From Gorillibacterium sp. (GTDB taxonomy: Bacteria; Bacillota; Bacilli; Paenibacillales; NBRC-103111): a stretch of 11,909 bases of DNA. The DNA is taken from contig JACMJI010000224.1 in NCBI GenBank assembly GCA_014380705.1, positions 1 to 11,909 on the forward strand. The letters run 5' to 3'. Shown in pieces: positions 5,887 through 11,909 of this stretch. How positions within the stretch are numbered: position 1 is the first letter of the stretch; every line of letters begins with the position of its first letter. The notes beneath the pieces are model-generated. The model was not told the origin of the DNA. It did not search any database and saw only the letters and a program-made list of their open reading frames with translations. The position numbers and the translations under genes are program-made.

Positions 5887-8304
5887 ATGATGCATACACG
5901 TGAGCGTTTGGTTTTAATTGGGAACGGAATGGCTGGGGTTGGTACGATTGAACAAATCCTTAAGCTTGCTCCCTCAATGTACGATATGACAGTAATCGGT
6001 AAAGAACCTTATCCGAATTATAATCGAATTCAGCTTTCCTATGTGCTTGAAGGCAGTAAAACGATAGACGAGATCGTCATGAATTCATACGAGTGGTACC
6101 AGGATAACGGGATTACTCTACACACGGGAACAGCTGTAACTCGTATCGATACAAAGGCTAAGCTAGTTTACACAGACAATGGCTTAACGGTTCCCTATGA
6201 TAAATTGATTCTAGCTACGGGCTCTAATCCGTTTATTCTCCCGATTCCGGGTGCAGATAAAGCAGGCGTTGTTGGCTTTCGAGATATTGCGGACTGCGAG
6301 CAGATGCTAGAGGCTGCTCAAACGTATCAGAAAGCAGCGGTTATTGGTGGTGGGCTGCTCGGTCTTGAAGCAGCTAAAGGCTTGCTTAAACTGGGGATGG
6401 ACGTTACGGTCGTCCATATTTTTGAGGAATTAATGGAGCGACAGTTGGACATAACGGCTTCCACGATGCTTAAAGCGGAGCTTGAAACCCAAGGCTTGAA
6501 ATTTGCTTGTGGTAAGCAGACCTCAGAGATTATCGGCAACGAACGGGTAGAGGGTTTGCGTTTCAGTGATGCAACGGAGCTTGAAACCGACTTTGTTGTT
6601 ATGGCAGTAGGCATTCGCCCCAGCATAGAGCTAGCTCGCAGAAGTGGGATTGAAGTAAACCGTGGTGTTGTTGTTGATGATTATATGTCAACCTCTGCTG
6701 CGGATGTGTATGCCGTTGGTGAATGCAATGAACATCGAGGCATCAGTTATGGATTGGTGGCGCCGCTTTTTGAACAAGGAATGGTACTTGCTAAACAGCT
6801 CTGTGGGCTGGAAACCGGACCTTATACGGGTTCAATTGTCTCGACAAAGCTGAAAATATCTGGTGTCGATGTCTTCTCCGCGGGAGAGTTTATGGATCAA
6901 CCGGATCTCGCTGTCGTCAAGACCCAGGATGACTGGAAGCGGGTCTACAAGAAGCTTTTGCTTCGGCGCAACGTTATCGTCGGCGGTGTACTGGTTGGTG
7001 ATGTCAGCGAGTCAACCAAGATTGCCAAGTGGATTCGCACAGGTGCAGAGATGACGGAAGATATTTACGTTCAATTTCTTGGAAAAGGTTTGCCTGATGC
7101 TGGCAATGATGTTGCTGAAATGAGCAATGATGAGATTGTTTGCGGCTGTAAAGGGGTAACCAAAGGGATGATTGTCCATGCCATCACCGAGAATGGATTA
7201 ACGACAGTAGACGGTGTAAAAGCTTGTACAGGAGCAACCAGCTCTTGTGGAGGTTGCCGCCCCGTCGTAGAACAGATTCTGCAGTATGTGCTGGGTGACC
7301 AATATGATGGTTCGGCGGTTAAAACTGGAATTTGCGGTTGCACAACGATGAGTCGCGATGAGGTTGTCGCTGCGATTGAAGAAAAAGGTCTGACTACGAT
7401 TAAAGAAGCGATGAATGTTCTAGAATGGAATAATGAAGAGGGCTGCTCCAAATGTCGCCCGGCTTTAAACTATTATCTAGGGATGCTCCGTCCCAAAGAA
7501 TACGAGGACGAAAGATCATCGCGGTTTGTTAACGAGCGCTACCATGCTAATATTCAGAGGGATGGTACATTTACAGTTGTCCCTCGGATGTATGGCGGTG
7601 TAACCACGGCAAAGGACTTGAAGAAGATTGCGGATACAGCTGTCAAATACAACGTACAGATGATCAAAGTAACGGGTGGGCAACGTCTTGACTTGATCGG
7701 TGTAAAAAAAGAAGATCTTCCTGCGGTCTGGGAGGAGCTGGATATGCCTTCAGGTTATGCCTATGCTAAAGCACTGCGTACAGTAAAAACCTGCGTGGGC
7801 TCTCGCTATTGCCGCTTCGGAACCCAAGATTCGATCGGAATGGGTATCGATTTGGAGAAGAAATTTGAACGTTTGGATATGCCAGCTAAATTTAAGATTG
7901 CAGTTAATGGCTGTCCGCGTAATTGCGCGGAGTCCTGTACCAAGGACGTCGGAATTGTCGGCAATGACGGCGGCTGGGAAATTTACGTCGGCGGTAACGG
8001 CGGGATTAAGGCTCGCTTGGCCGATCTTTTGTGCAAAGTAAAAACGGATGAAGAGCTAATGGAGATTACGGGAGCTTTTATGCAGCATTACCGAGAGACA
8101 GCTAACTATCTCGAAAGGACCTCGGATTGGATCGAACGAGTGGGCCTTACAAGTGTCCAACAAGCCGTAGTTGATAATATAGCTAATCGTAAAGTTCTTT
8201 ACGAGCGCATTGAGCTTGCTCTTACTCAAACAACGGAGCCTTGGGCTAAGGTCATTCAAAGTGAAGAAATGAAGGAAAAGCTTTACCGAGGAATTACTGT
8301 TTAA
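5887..8304 (+). CDS. nirB: NAD(P)H-dependent nitrite reductase large subunit (NirB/NasD)
   Basis: This cytoplasmic flavo-iron-sulfur siroheme enzyme reduces nitrite to ammonium with six electrons from NAD(P)H. The 805 residues match Bacillus NasD in length as I recall it. Domain order: FAD fold with GNGMAG (12-17); NAD fold with GGGLLG (154-159); closing FAD motif YAVGEC ending at C280; first BFD-type [2Fe-2S] domain with C419/C421 and C454/C457; second BFD-like domain with C483/C485 and C520/C523; ferredoxin-like half domain (about 555-618); and the siroheme/[4Fe-4S] domain with C636-X5-C642 and C676-X3-C680. All cofactor cysteines are present, so it should be active. AAAGGAGG (5868-5875) lies 11 bases before the ATG, a long spacing; a second ATG follows at once. 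nirD follows 23 bp downstream. With an Fnr promoter and a nitrite channel nearby, a role in anaerobic nitrite ammonification or detoxification is likely, though assimilation cannot be excluded. Confidence 0.96.
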   Translation: MMHTRERLVLIGNGMAGVGTIEQILKLAPSMYDMTVIGKEPYPNYNRIQLSYVLEGSKTIDEIVMNSYEWYQDNGITLHTGTAVTRIDTKAKLVYTDNGLTVPYDKLILATGSNPFILPIPGADKAGVVGFRDIADCEQMLEAAQTYQKAAVIGGGLLGLEAAKGLLKLGMDVTVVHIFEELMERQLDITASTMLKAELETQGLKFACGKQTSEIIGNERVEGLRFSDATELETDFVVMAVGIRPSIELARRSGIEVNRGVVVDDYMSTSAADVYAVGECNEHRGISYGLVAPLFEQGMVLAKQLCGLETGPYTGSIVSTKLKISGVDVFSAGEFMDQPDLAVVKTQDDWKRVYKKLLLRRNVIVGGVLVGDVSESTKIAKWIRTGAEMTEDIYVQFLGKGLPDAGNDVAEMSNDEIVCGCKGVTKGMIVHAITENGLTTVDGVKACTGATSSCGGCRPVVEQILQYVLGDQYDGSAVKTGICGCTTMSRDEVVAAIEEKGLTTIKEAMNVLEWNNEEGCSKCRPALNYYLGMLRPKEYEDERSSRFVNERYHANIQRDGTFTVVPRMYGGVTTAKDLKKIADTAVKYNVQMIKVTGGQRLDLIGVKKEDLPAVWEELDMPSGYAYAKALRTVKTCVGSRYCRFGTQDSIGMGIDLEKKFERLDMPAKFKIAVNGCPRNCAESCTKDVGIVGNDGGWEIYVGGNGGIKARLADLLCKVKTDEELMEITGAFMQHYRETANYLERTSDWIERVGLTSVQQAVVDNIANRKVLYERIELALTQTTEPWAKVIQSEEMKEKLYRGITV

Positions 8305-8327
8305 CCCGACAATAGGAGGTCTTTGGT

Positions 8328-8678
8328 GTGTCGATAACAAAACAAGATATTAGCTTGTACCATACAATTGGCAGGGTGGGGGATTTTTTGCCTCGTATGG
8401 GCATTGTAGTTAGACTGAGCGGAGAAGAGCTTGCCGTATTTTGTCTCAGTGATGGAACCCTATGTGCGCTGGAGAACAAAAATCTCCATGTAAGGGGCGG
8501 TCCACTTGCTGAGGGAATCGTGTCTGGACATTATTTGTATGATCCGCTCTACGATACCAAAATCAATTTATTAAATGGTAAAGTCGAAGCTCCAGAAATG
8601 GGATACATTAAAACCTATCCATTAAATATAACCGAGGATGGACTTGTTCAGGTCCACTGCTTGTCGATGAAGGTTTGA
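8328..8678 (+). CDS. nirD: Nitrite reductase small subunit (NirD/NasE), cluster-less Rieske-like
   Basis: This 116-residue protein is the small partner of NirB. The fold signature of the Rieske-type NirD family is visible: LAVFCLSDGTLCALEN (35-50), RGGPLAEGIVSGHYLYDPLYD (56-76) and INLLNGKVEAPEMGYIKTYPL (79-99). The residues that would hold a [2Fe-2S] cluster are mostly gone: the usual C-x-H is N52-L53-H54 and the usual C-P-L-H is D72-P-L-Y75. Like the E. coli NirD, it should be a structural subunit without a cluster. The GTG start is set by AGGAGGT (8314-8320), 7 bases upstream. It is cotranscribed with nirB. Confidence 0.9.
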   Translation: MSITKQDISLYHTIGRVGDFLPRMGIVVRLSGEELAVFCLSDGTLCALENKNLHVRGGPLAEGIVSGHYLYDPLYDTKINLLNGKVEAPEMGYIKTYPLNITEDGLVQVHCLSMKV

Positions 8679-8694
8679 TAATTCCTAAAAAGAG

Positions 8695-8722
8695 TTGTCC
8701 AATTCTAAATGAAGTGTATAAT
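8695..8722 (+). promoter_or_regulatory. Candidate sigma-A promoter for the nirC-like gene
   Basis: TTGTCC (8695-8700) and a perfect TATAAT (8717-8722) are 16 bp apart, 41 bp before the ATG at 8764. I see no Fnr palindrome in this gap, so the channel gene may be expressed independently as well as by read-through from nirBD; no terminator is visible after nirD. Confidence 0.55.
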
Positions 8723-8763
8723 TTCGGATAGATACCCTACGAATGTGGAGATGAGAGAGAGAA

Positions 8764-9597
8764 ATGTTTACAGAATCAAATGAGAACATGGTTGAGTACG
8801 CCCTCAAGAAGAAGAAGTTTTTGGACAAACACCCGTTTCGTTACTTACTTTCTTCTGGCCTAGCTGGTGCTTACGTTGGAGTCGCTGTGATCCTGATGTT
8901 TTCGGTTTCAGCACCCCTGTATGCTGTACATTCTCCGTTTACAGCCCTAATTATGGGGCTTTCCTTTGGCGTTGCTTTAACGCTTGTCGTGTTCGCAGGA
9001 TCAGAGCTTTTTACGGGGAATAACATGGCTTATGCGATCAGCACGTTTTCAGGCGCGACTACAGTTAAAGATACACTGAAGAACTGGATTTGGTGTTGGA
9101 TCGGTAATTTTATCGGTGCTTTTATATTTGCGGCGTTAGTGTATGGTGCAGGCTTGTTTAAAGGAATTCCCCCAGAGCATCAAATTATGGTTTTGGCGGT
9201 CAAGAAGATGACCTTACCCTTTAGTGAGTTATTTTTCCGTGGAATACTTTGTAACTTCCTCGTCTGTTTAGCCATCTGGACAGCCAATCGTGCCAAAAGC
9301 GAAACCGCTAAGCTAATCCTTATCTTCTGGTGTCTGTTCGCCTTCATTTCCTCCGGATTTGAACACAGCATCGCCAATATGACGACATTATCGCTTGCTC
9401 TTCTGCTGGAGCATCCAACTGCCGTTACGATAGCAGGATTGTTTCACAACCTCATCCCAGTCACTCTTGGCAATATTGTCGGTGGTGGTCTGTTTGTAGG
9501 AACGGCTTACTGGTTAATTACTCCCATAAGAAACTACAAAAGTAAAATGACTGCTGTTCCTGAAGAAAGCCATAACAAAGCTGGCAAACGGGGTTAG
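8764..9597 (+). CDS. nirC: Formate/nitrite transporter family channel (NirC-like)
   Basis: This is a pentameric membrane channel for small monovalent anions, here most plausibly nitrite. The 277-residue product has about six hydrophobic segments after a basic N-terminus. Family signatures are present: GLSFGVALTLVVFAGSELFTGNN (65-87), with the omega-loop ELFTGNN; SGFEHSIANM (197-206), with the conserved histidine H201; and NLIPVTLGNIVGGG near the C-terminus (229-242). The short hydrophilic tail is lysine-rich. The ribosome binding site is not sharp (GGAG at 8747-8750, then a GA-rich stretch), so the start is likely but not proven. Its position directly after nirBD argues for nitrite import to, or export around, the reductase; a formate role (FocA) is the alternative. 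Confidence 0.88.
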   Translation: MFTESNENMVEYALKKKKFLDKHPFRYLLSSGLAGAYVGVAVILMFSVSAPLYAVHSPFTALIMGLSFGVALTLVVFAGSELFTGNNMAYAISTFSGATTVKDTLKNWIWCWIGNFIGAFIFAALVYGAGLFKGIPPEHQIMVLAVKKMTLPFSELFFRGILCNFLVCLAIWTANRAKSETAKLILIFWCLFAFISSGFEHSIANMTTLSLALLLEHPTAVTIAGLFHNLIPVTLGNIVGGGLFVGTAYWLITPIRNYKSKMTAVPEESHNKAGKRG

Positions 9598-9703
9598 TTG
9601 TATAGGAATGGAAATCTAAAACCATAGGATAAACGCTTATCGGCGTCTTTAGGCGTCGTGCGTTTACTGATGCGGAATCAGAACTATTTATATATAATCA
9701 GCT

Positions 9704-9747
9704 ATAGCAAAAAAACCGTTAGGGACCAGCCCTAGCGGTTTTGCTAT
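9704..9747 (-). terminator. Bidirectional terminator between the nirC-like gene and fnr
   Basis: A 13-bp stem (9712-9724 with 9730-9742, one T-G wobble, loop ACCAG) is flanked on the minus strand by seven T (9715-9709). The outer ATAGC/GCTAT pair can lengthen the stem. It ends fnr on the minus strand and probably also stops plus-strand transcripts of the channel gene, although the plus-strand T run is only four bases. Confidence 0.85.
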
Positions 9748-9765
9748 GTCTTTATAGTGGGATCG

Positions 9766-10491
9766 TTACACGCGACAGACCGAAGTAGGGCAGGACTCGC
9801 AGTGGCAGATGTTTTTCAGGAAAATATCATCCTTAATAACAATATAGCCATTGTCGTAATCCACTGCGCCTTTCTTGCGAAGATCGTTGAGCATTCTGTT
9901 AACACTTTCCCTTGTAGCACCAATCATGTCAGAAAGCTCAGAGTGGGTTAACTTCTTGGTGATCATCACATCACCACTCGCTTGCTTCCGGCCGTAAGTA
10001 TGGGATAGCCGGAGCAGGGTTGAACACAACGCGCCTGGCTTACCGTACATGACCATATCCCGAAACTTGGCTTGTGTTATGCGGTGGGTCATCCCCATCC
10101 ATTTCATAAAGTCGATGGCCAACTCACCGTGCTGCCAGACTAGGATCTCAAGATCACTCTGCTGAAGAACACCAACCGTGCAATCCTCCATTGCGGTAGC
10201 ACTAAAGGTTTGTCGCGAATTATTAAACGGATCAATTTGTCCGAGCATGTCATCCGCTTGGTGCATATATAAGATAAGTTCCTTACCTTCATCTGTGGAC
10301 TTTGTAATCTTTACCCGACCACTTTTAATATAGAAGAGTCTGTCTGAAGCGTCACCTTCCCAATAGAGGTGGGTGCCGATTGGATATTTCTGTTCGTACA
10401 TGATTTCCTTGAGAATCGCTAGGTTTTCCTCCGAGAAGATGGAGGTATTACCTGGGAGAACCTGCTCAAGAATGGTTTGGGTTTCACTCAA
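9766..10491 (-). CDS. fnr: Anaerobic transcription regulator Fnr, Bacillus type (Crp/Fnr family)
   Basis: This oxygen-sensing dimeric activator binds TGTGA-N6-TCACA-like sites when its [4Fe-4S] cluster is intact. Numbered from the TTG at 10491 (241 residues), it has a cyclic-nucleotide-like beta-roll (about 15-115), a dimer helix (about 125-150) and a winged helix with recognition segment ATRESVNRM (192-200), whose E195 and R199 fit GTGA/TCAC contacts. The tail carries C231-X2-C234-X4-C239, the spacing known for the C-terminal cluster of B. subtilis Fnr, plus an extra C229. D145 lies at the same distance from these cysteines as the fourth ligand, Asp141, in B. subtilis. The frame opens earlier (ATG at 10566), but GGGAGGG (10505-10499) stands 7 bases before the TTG, and a probable promoter and Fnr box cover the longer version's start. 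This is probably the regulator of the three Fnr-type promoters in the window. Confidence 0.92.
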   Translation of the reverse strand: MSETQTILEQVLPGNTSIFSEENLAILKEIMYEQKYPIGTHLYWEGDASDRLFYIKSGRVKITKSTDEGKELILYMHQADDMLGQIDPFNNSRQTFSATAMEDCTVGVLQQSDLEILVWQHGELAIDFMKWMGMTHRITQAKFRDMVMYGKPGALCSTLLRLSHTYGRKQASGDVMITKKLTHSELSDMIGATRESVNRMLNDLRKKGAVDYDNGYIVIKDDIFLKNICHCESCPTSVCRV

Positions 10492-10517
10492 TGGATTTCC
10501 CTCCCAATGTGGCCAAT

Positions 10518-10567
10518 ATACAATAGTATATCCTAAATCAACCCGATCTCGTGTGAGAATTGTCATT
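10518..10567 (-). promoter_or_regulatory. Autoregulated Fnr-type promoter of fnr
   Basis: On the minus strand, AATGA-N6-TCACA (10567-10552, centre 10559.5) precedes TATACT (10530-10525). Taking the last base of the -10 as -7 puts the start point at 10518 and the palindrome centre at exactly -41.5. No -35 box is seen. The leader to the TTG start is 26 nt and contains the GGGAGGG site. The left half-site differs from consensus at two positions, so affinity may be modest. Confidence 0.65.
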
Positions 10568-10597
10568 GACCGACGAAGTTTTGAGAGTAATTCTTTA

Positions 10598-10647
10598 TGT
10601 GATTTTATTTACAGAATAATGGTCCTTTATCGCAGATAATGAGGTTA
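10598..10647 (+). promoter_or_regulatory. Fnr-type class II promoter of the mobA-like gene
   Basis: TGTGA-N6-TTACA (10598-10613, centre 10605.5; one mismatch to consensus) precedes GATAAT (10635-10640). The implied start point is 10647 and the palindrome centre is at exactly -41.5. No good -35 is present. The leader to the ATG at 10687 is 40 nt. The box lies about 46 bp from the divergent fnr box. Confidence 0.7.
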
Positions 10648-10686
10648 ATTGAGCACTAAAATGCCCTAGGAAGGGAGGGGTTTACG

Positions 10687-11319
10687 ATGCTAACAGGGGT
10701 TATCCTGGCAGGCTATCATGACCGTAAGACAAGCACTAGCGCTAAAGCGCTACTACCGTTCTGTGGAGAGATGTTAGTACAACGTCAAGTAAGAATGTTA
10801 AAGAGCATTTGTTCGGAAGTTATTATCGTCACCAACGAACCCAAAACCTATTTGCCGATACTGGGCAGCTCCGTGCGAATCATCACTGATTATTTTTCGG
10901 GGAAGGGTCAACTGGCTGGCATGCACGCTGCGATGTCACTATCCACCTCAGATCATTTGTGGTTGGTAAACGGCGATATGCCATTTATTTCTGCGAAGGC
11001 AGCTAAATACATGAATGAAGAATTGACACCAGATGTGGATGCAGTGGTTCCCCAGTTTGATGGGCAATTGTATCCGTTGCACGGTGTATACCATAAAAGC
11101 TGTGTTCAAGCCGTTTCCTCTGCATTAGAGAAAGGTGAACACGATCTGAGCGAACTGACAGGTTCACTGAAGATTAAAGTACAGGATGAGGCGTTTTTTC
11201 GCAAGTATGGCTTAGAGACTCATTTTGTAACGAATATCAATACAACAAATGAATATCATCACGCCATGCAGTTGAATTACTCCTTGCAATACCAATCAGG
11301 GGCGATTCACTGTATCTGA
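10687..11319 (+). CDS. mobA: MobA-like molybdenum cofactor nucleotidyltransferase with degenerate P-loop
   Basis: MobA transfers GMP from GTP to molybdopterin to make the dinucleotide cofactor of enzymes such as nitrate reductase. The 210-residue product has the family layout: N-terminal GVILAG (4-9), the nucleotide-contacting K20, GQLAGMHAAM (74-83) in place of GPLAG, metal-binding D97 in NGDMPF (95-100), and C-terminal NINTTNEY (183-190) matching the NxNTPxD/E element. The signature loop LAGGxxRRMGxxK is altered to LAGYHDRKTSTSAK (7-20), losing the second glycine and the RMG, so substrate or activity may differ. The start is set by AGGGAGGGG (10672-10680), 6 bases upstream. It is divergent from fnr with an Fnr-type promoter of its own, which fits a need for molybdenum cofactor under anaerobic nitrate respiration. 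A related NTP transferase of other specificity is the main alternative. Confidence 0.78.
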   Translation: MLTGVILAGYHDRKTSTSAKALLPFCGEMLVQRQVRMLKSICSEVIIVTNEPKTYLPILGSSVRIITDYFSGKGQLAGMHAAMSLSTSDHLWLVNGDMPFISAKAAKYMNEELTPDVDAVVPQFDGQLYPLHGVYHKSCVQAVSSALEKGEHDLSELTGSLKIKVQDEAFFRKYGLETHFVTNINTTNEYHHAMQLNYSLQYQSGAIHCI

Positions 11320-11364
11320 TGAATGAAGAAAACTTCCCAATTCGGGAAGTTTTTTTCATTCATC
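11318..11364 (+). terminator. Long-stem terminator overlapping the mobA stop codon
   Basis: Arms 11318-11338 and 11344-11364 form a 21-bp stem with a single G-T pair (11328/11354) around loop AATTC. The inner 10 bp plus a seven-T run (11350-11356) is a standard intrinsic terminator. The outer arms (GATGAATGAA with its complement) begin inside the TGA stop codon. Confidence 0.88.
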
Positions 11365-11381
11365 AGAAAGTATAAACCGCG

Positions 11382-11480
11382 TTAGCGGGAAATCTGTATG
11401 ATTAATCGACCATAATCGTCCATTTCACCACATTAGCGGGAAATCTGTATGAATAATCGACCATAATCGTCCATTTCACC
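11382..11480. repeat. Two 48-bp direct repeats, period 51 bp
   Basis: Copies at 11382-11429 and 11433-11480 match at 47 of 48 positions and are separated by ACA. Each begins TTAGCGGGAAATCTG and ends CCATTTCACC. Inside each copy, a 10-bp motif is itself doubled (AATCGACCAT then AATCGTCCAT; 11404-11423 in the first copy). No coding frame runs through them. They look like an intergenic repeat unit; whether it is dispersed in the genome cannot be seen here. Confidence 0.9.
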
Positions 11481-11692
11481 GATCCAGCACACCCAATCGG
11501 GACTTGCAGAAGTGCTGAATAATCATAATACATAACACATTCCAATGCGCCTCTGGCTATGGCCCAAAATCTAACTCCCCCACCAGCCTGCGACTATGCT
11601 TCACCCAACTTCCCGATGTTTTTGAAGAGGTATGCTCATTATTGAGCAAAGTACGTTTATCTTACTACATCAGAATGTAAAAGCACTTCATA
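11481..11692. other. Non-coding stretch without recognised features
   Basis: No convincing open frame with a ribosome binding site, RNA gene or promoter is seen on either strand. The only structure noted is a 6-bp hairpin, TGCTCA-TTAT-TGAGCA (11633-11648), without a T run. Confidence 0.5.
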
Positions 11693-11909
11693 AGGTTCAT
11701 TCTAATTCAGCACCGGTAAACGCTATGGTAACGAATGAGAGAAACTAGCTTCAGTAGAAATGTGGTCTTTAATCTAGGTCCGGTAAGTACCCAACTCCAA
11801 TGAATTAGTGAACCTAAACTCCTTATTCCTGAAGCAAAACTCACTAAATCTTGCTGAAATTGAGATATGAAGGGAATAGTGAAGCTAAGTTCCTGATTAA
11901 GGATAGCCA
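11693..11909. repeat. Degenerate direct and inverted repeats, probably intergenic repetitive DNA
   Basis: AGGTTCA-TT-CTAATTCA (11693-11709) recurs inverted at 11801-11815 without the two extra T. AACTAGCTTCA (11743-11753) recurs inverted at 11880-11891 with one inserted base. A 22-base motif starting TAGTGAA (11806) is repeated directly at 11877 with 18 of 22 matches. No gene is visible. The pattern suggests decayed copies of a dispersed element that continues beyond the window. Confidence 0.55.

Noticed and set aside
7071..7451. Open frame of 126 codons on the minus strand inside nirB
   Set aside because: It lies antisense to conserved BFD domains of NirB and has no recognisable domain or ribosome binding site; it is a shadow of the real gene.
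9630..9666. TAAACGC...GCGTTTA inverted repeat after the nirC-like gene as a terminator
   Set aside because: The 7-bp arms are 23 bases apart, the interior is not self-complementary and there is no T run; the strong hairpin at 9712-9742 is a better candidate.
10492..10566. 25-residue N-terminal extension of Fnr starting at the ATG at 10566
   Set aside because: It has no ribosome binding site, lies over the probable operator and promoter, and makes the protein longer than its family; the TTG at 10491 has a strong site.
11382..11480. CRISPR array
   Set aside because: There are only two copies, separated by 3 bp, with no spacers of usual length and no cas genes nearby.

Overview
The window looks like chromosomal DNA of a Gram-positive, facultatively anaerobic member of the Bacillales, most likely Paenibacillus or a close relative. 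Pointers are strong GGAGG-type ribosome binding sites, several TTG/GTG starts, a type IV pilus locus that ends at pilO with no outer-membrane pilP/pilQ, an 805-residue NasD-type NirB, and an Fnr whose iron-sulfur cysteines lie at the C-terminus, as in Bacillus, not the N-terminus as in Escherichia coli. The genus is an inference.

Positions 1-5742 hold the distal part of a type IV pilus assembly locus. After a strong terminator come a prepilin peptidase (pilD-like), two minor pseudopilin genes on the minus strand, and then a plus-strand run: a large prepilin-like protein with a C-terminal repeat that looks like a beta-solenoid, followed by tightly coupled pilM, pilN and pilO, closed by a canonical terminator.

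Positions 5743-11364 hold an anaerobic nitrite/nitrate module: nirB and nirD (NADH-dependent siroheme nitrite reductase), a formate/nitrite-family channel (nirC-like), a minus-strand fnr, and a divergent mobA-like gene for molybdenum cofactor maturation. The most informative signal is regulatory. Fnr-type palindromes (TGTGA-N6-TCACA-like) lie upstream of nirB, fnr and mobA, and in each case the palindrome centre is exactly 41.5 bp upstream of the start point implied by a good -10 box. This is the geometry of class II Fnr activation. It suggests that Fnr made here controls nirBD, itself and mobA as one local oxygen-responsive circuit. The fnr promoter also decides that gene's true start (TTG at 10491).

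Positions 11365-11909 contain no recognisable gene. They hold a 48-bp near-perfect tandem repeat and degenerate direct and inverted repeats that look like dispersed intergenic elements. No tRNA, rRNA, CRISPR array, transposase or phage gene was seen. I found no clearly new enzymatic system. The items most worth a second look are the Fnr promoter set, the repeat-bearing prepilin-like protein, and the family members that lack signature residues (PilD, NirD, MobA).
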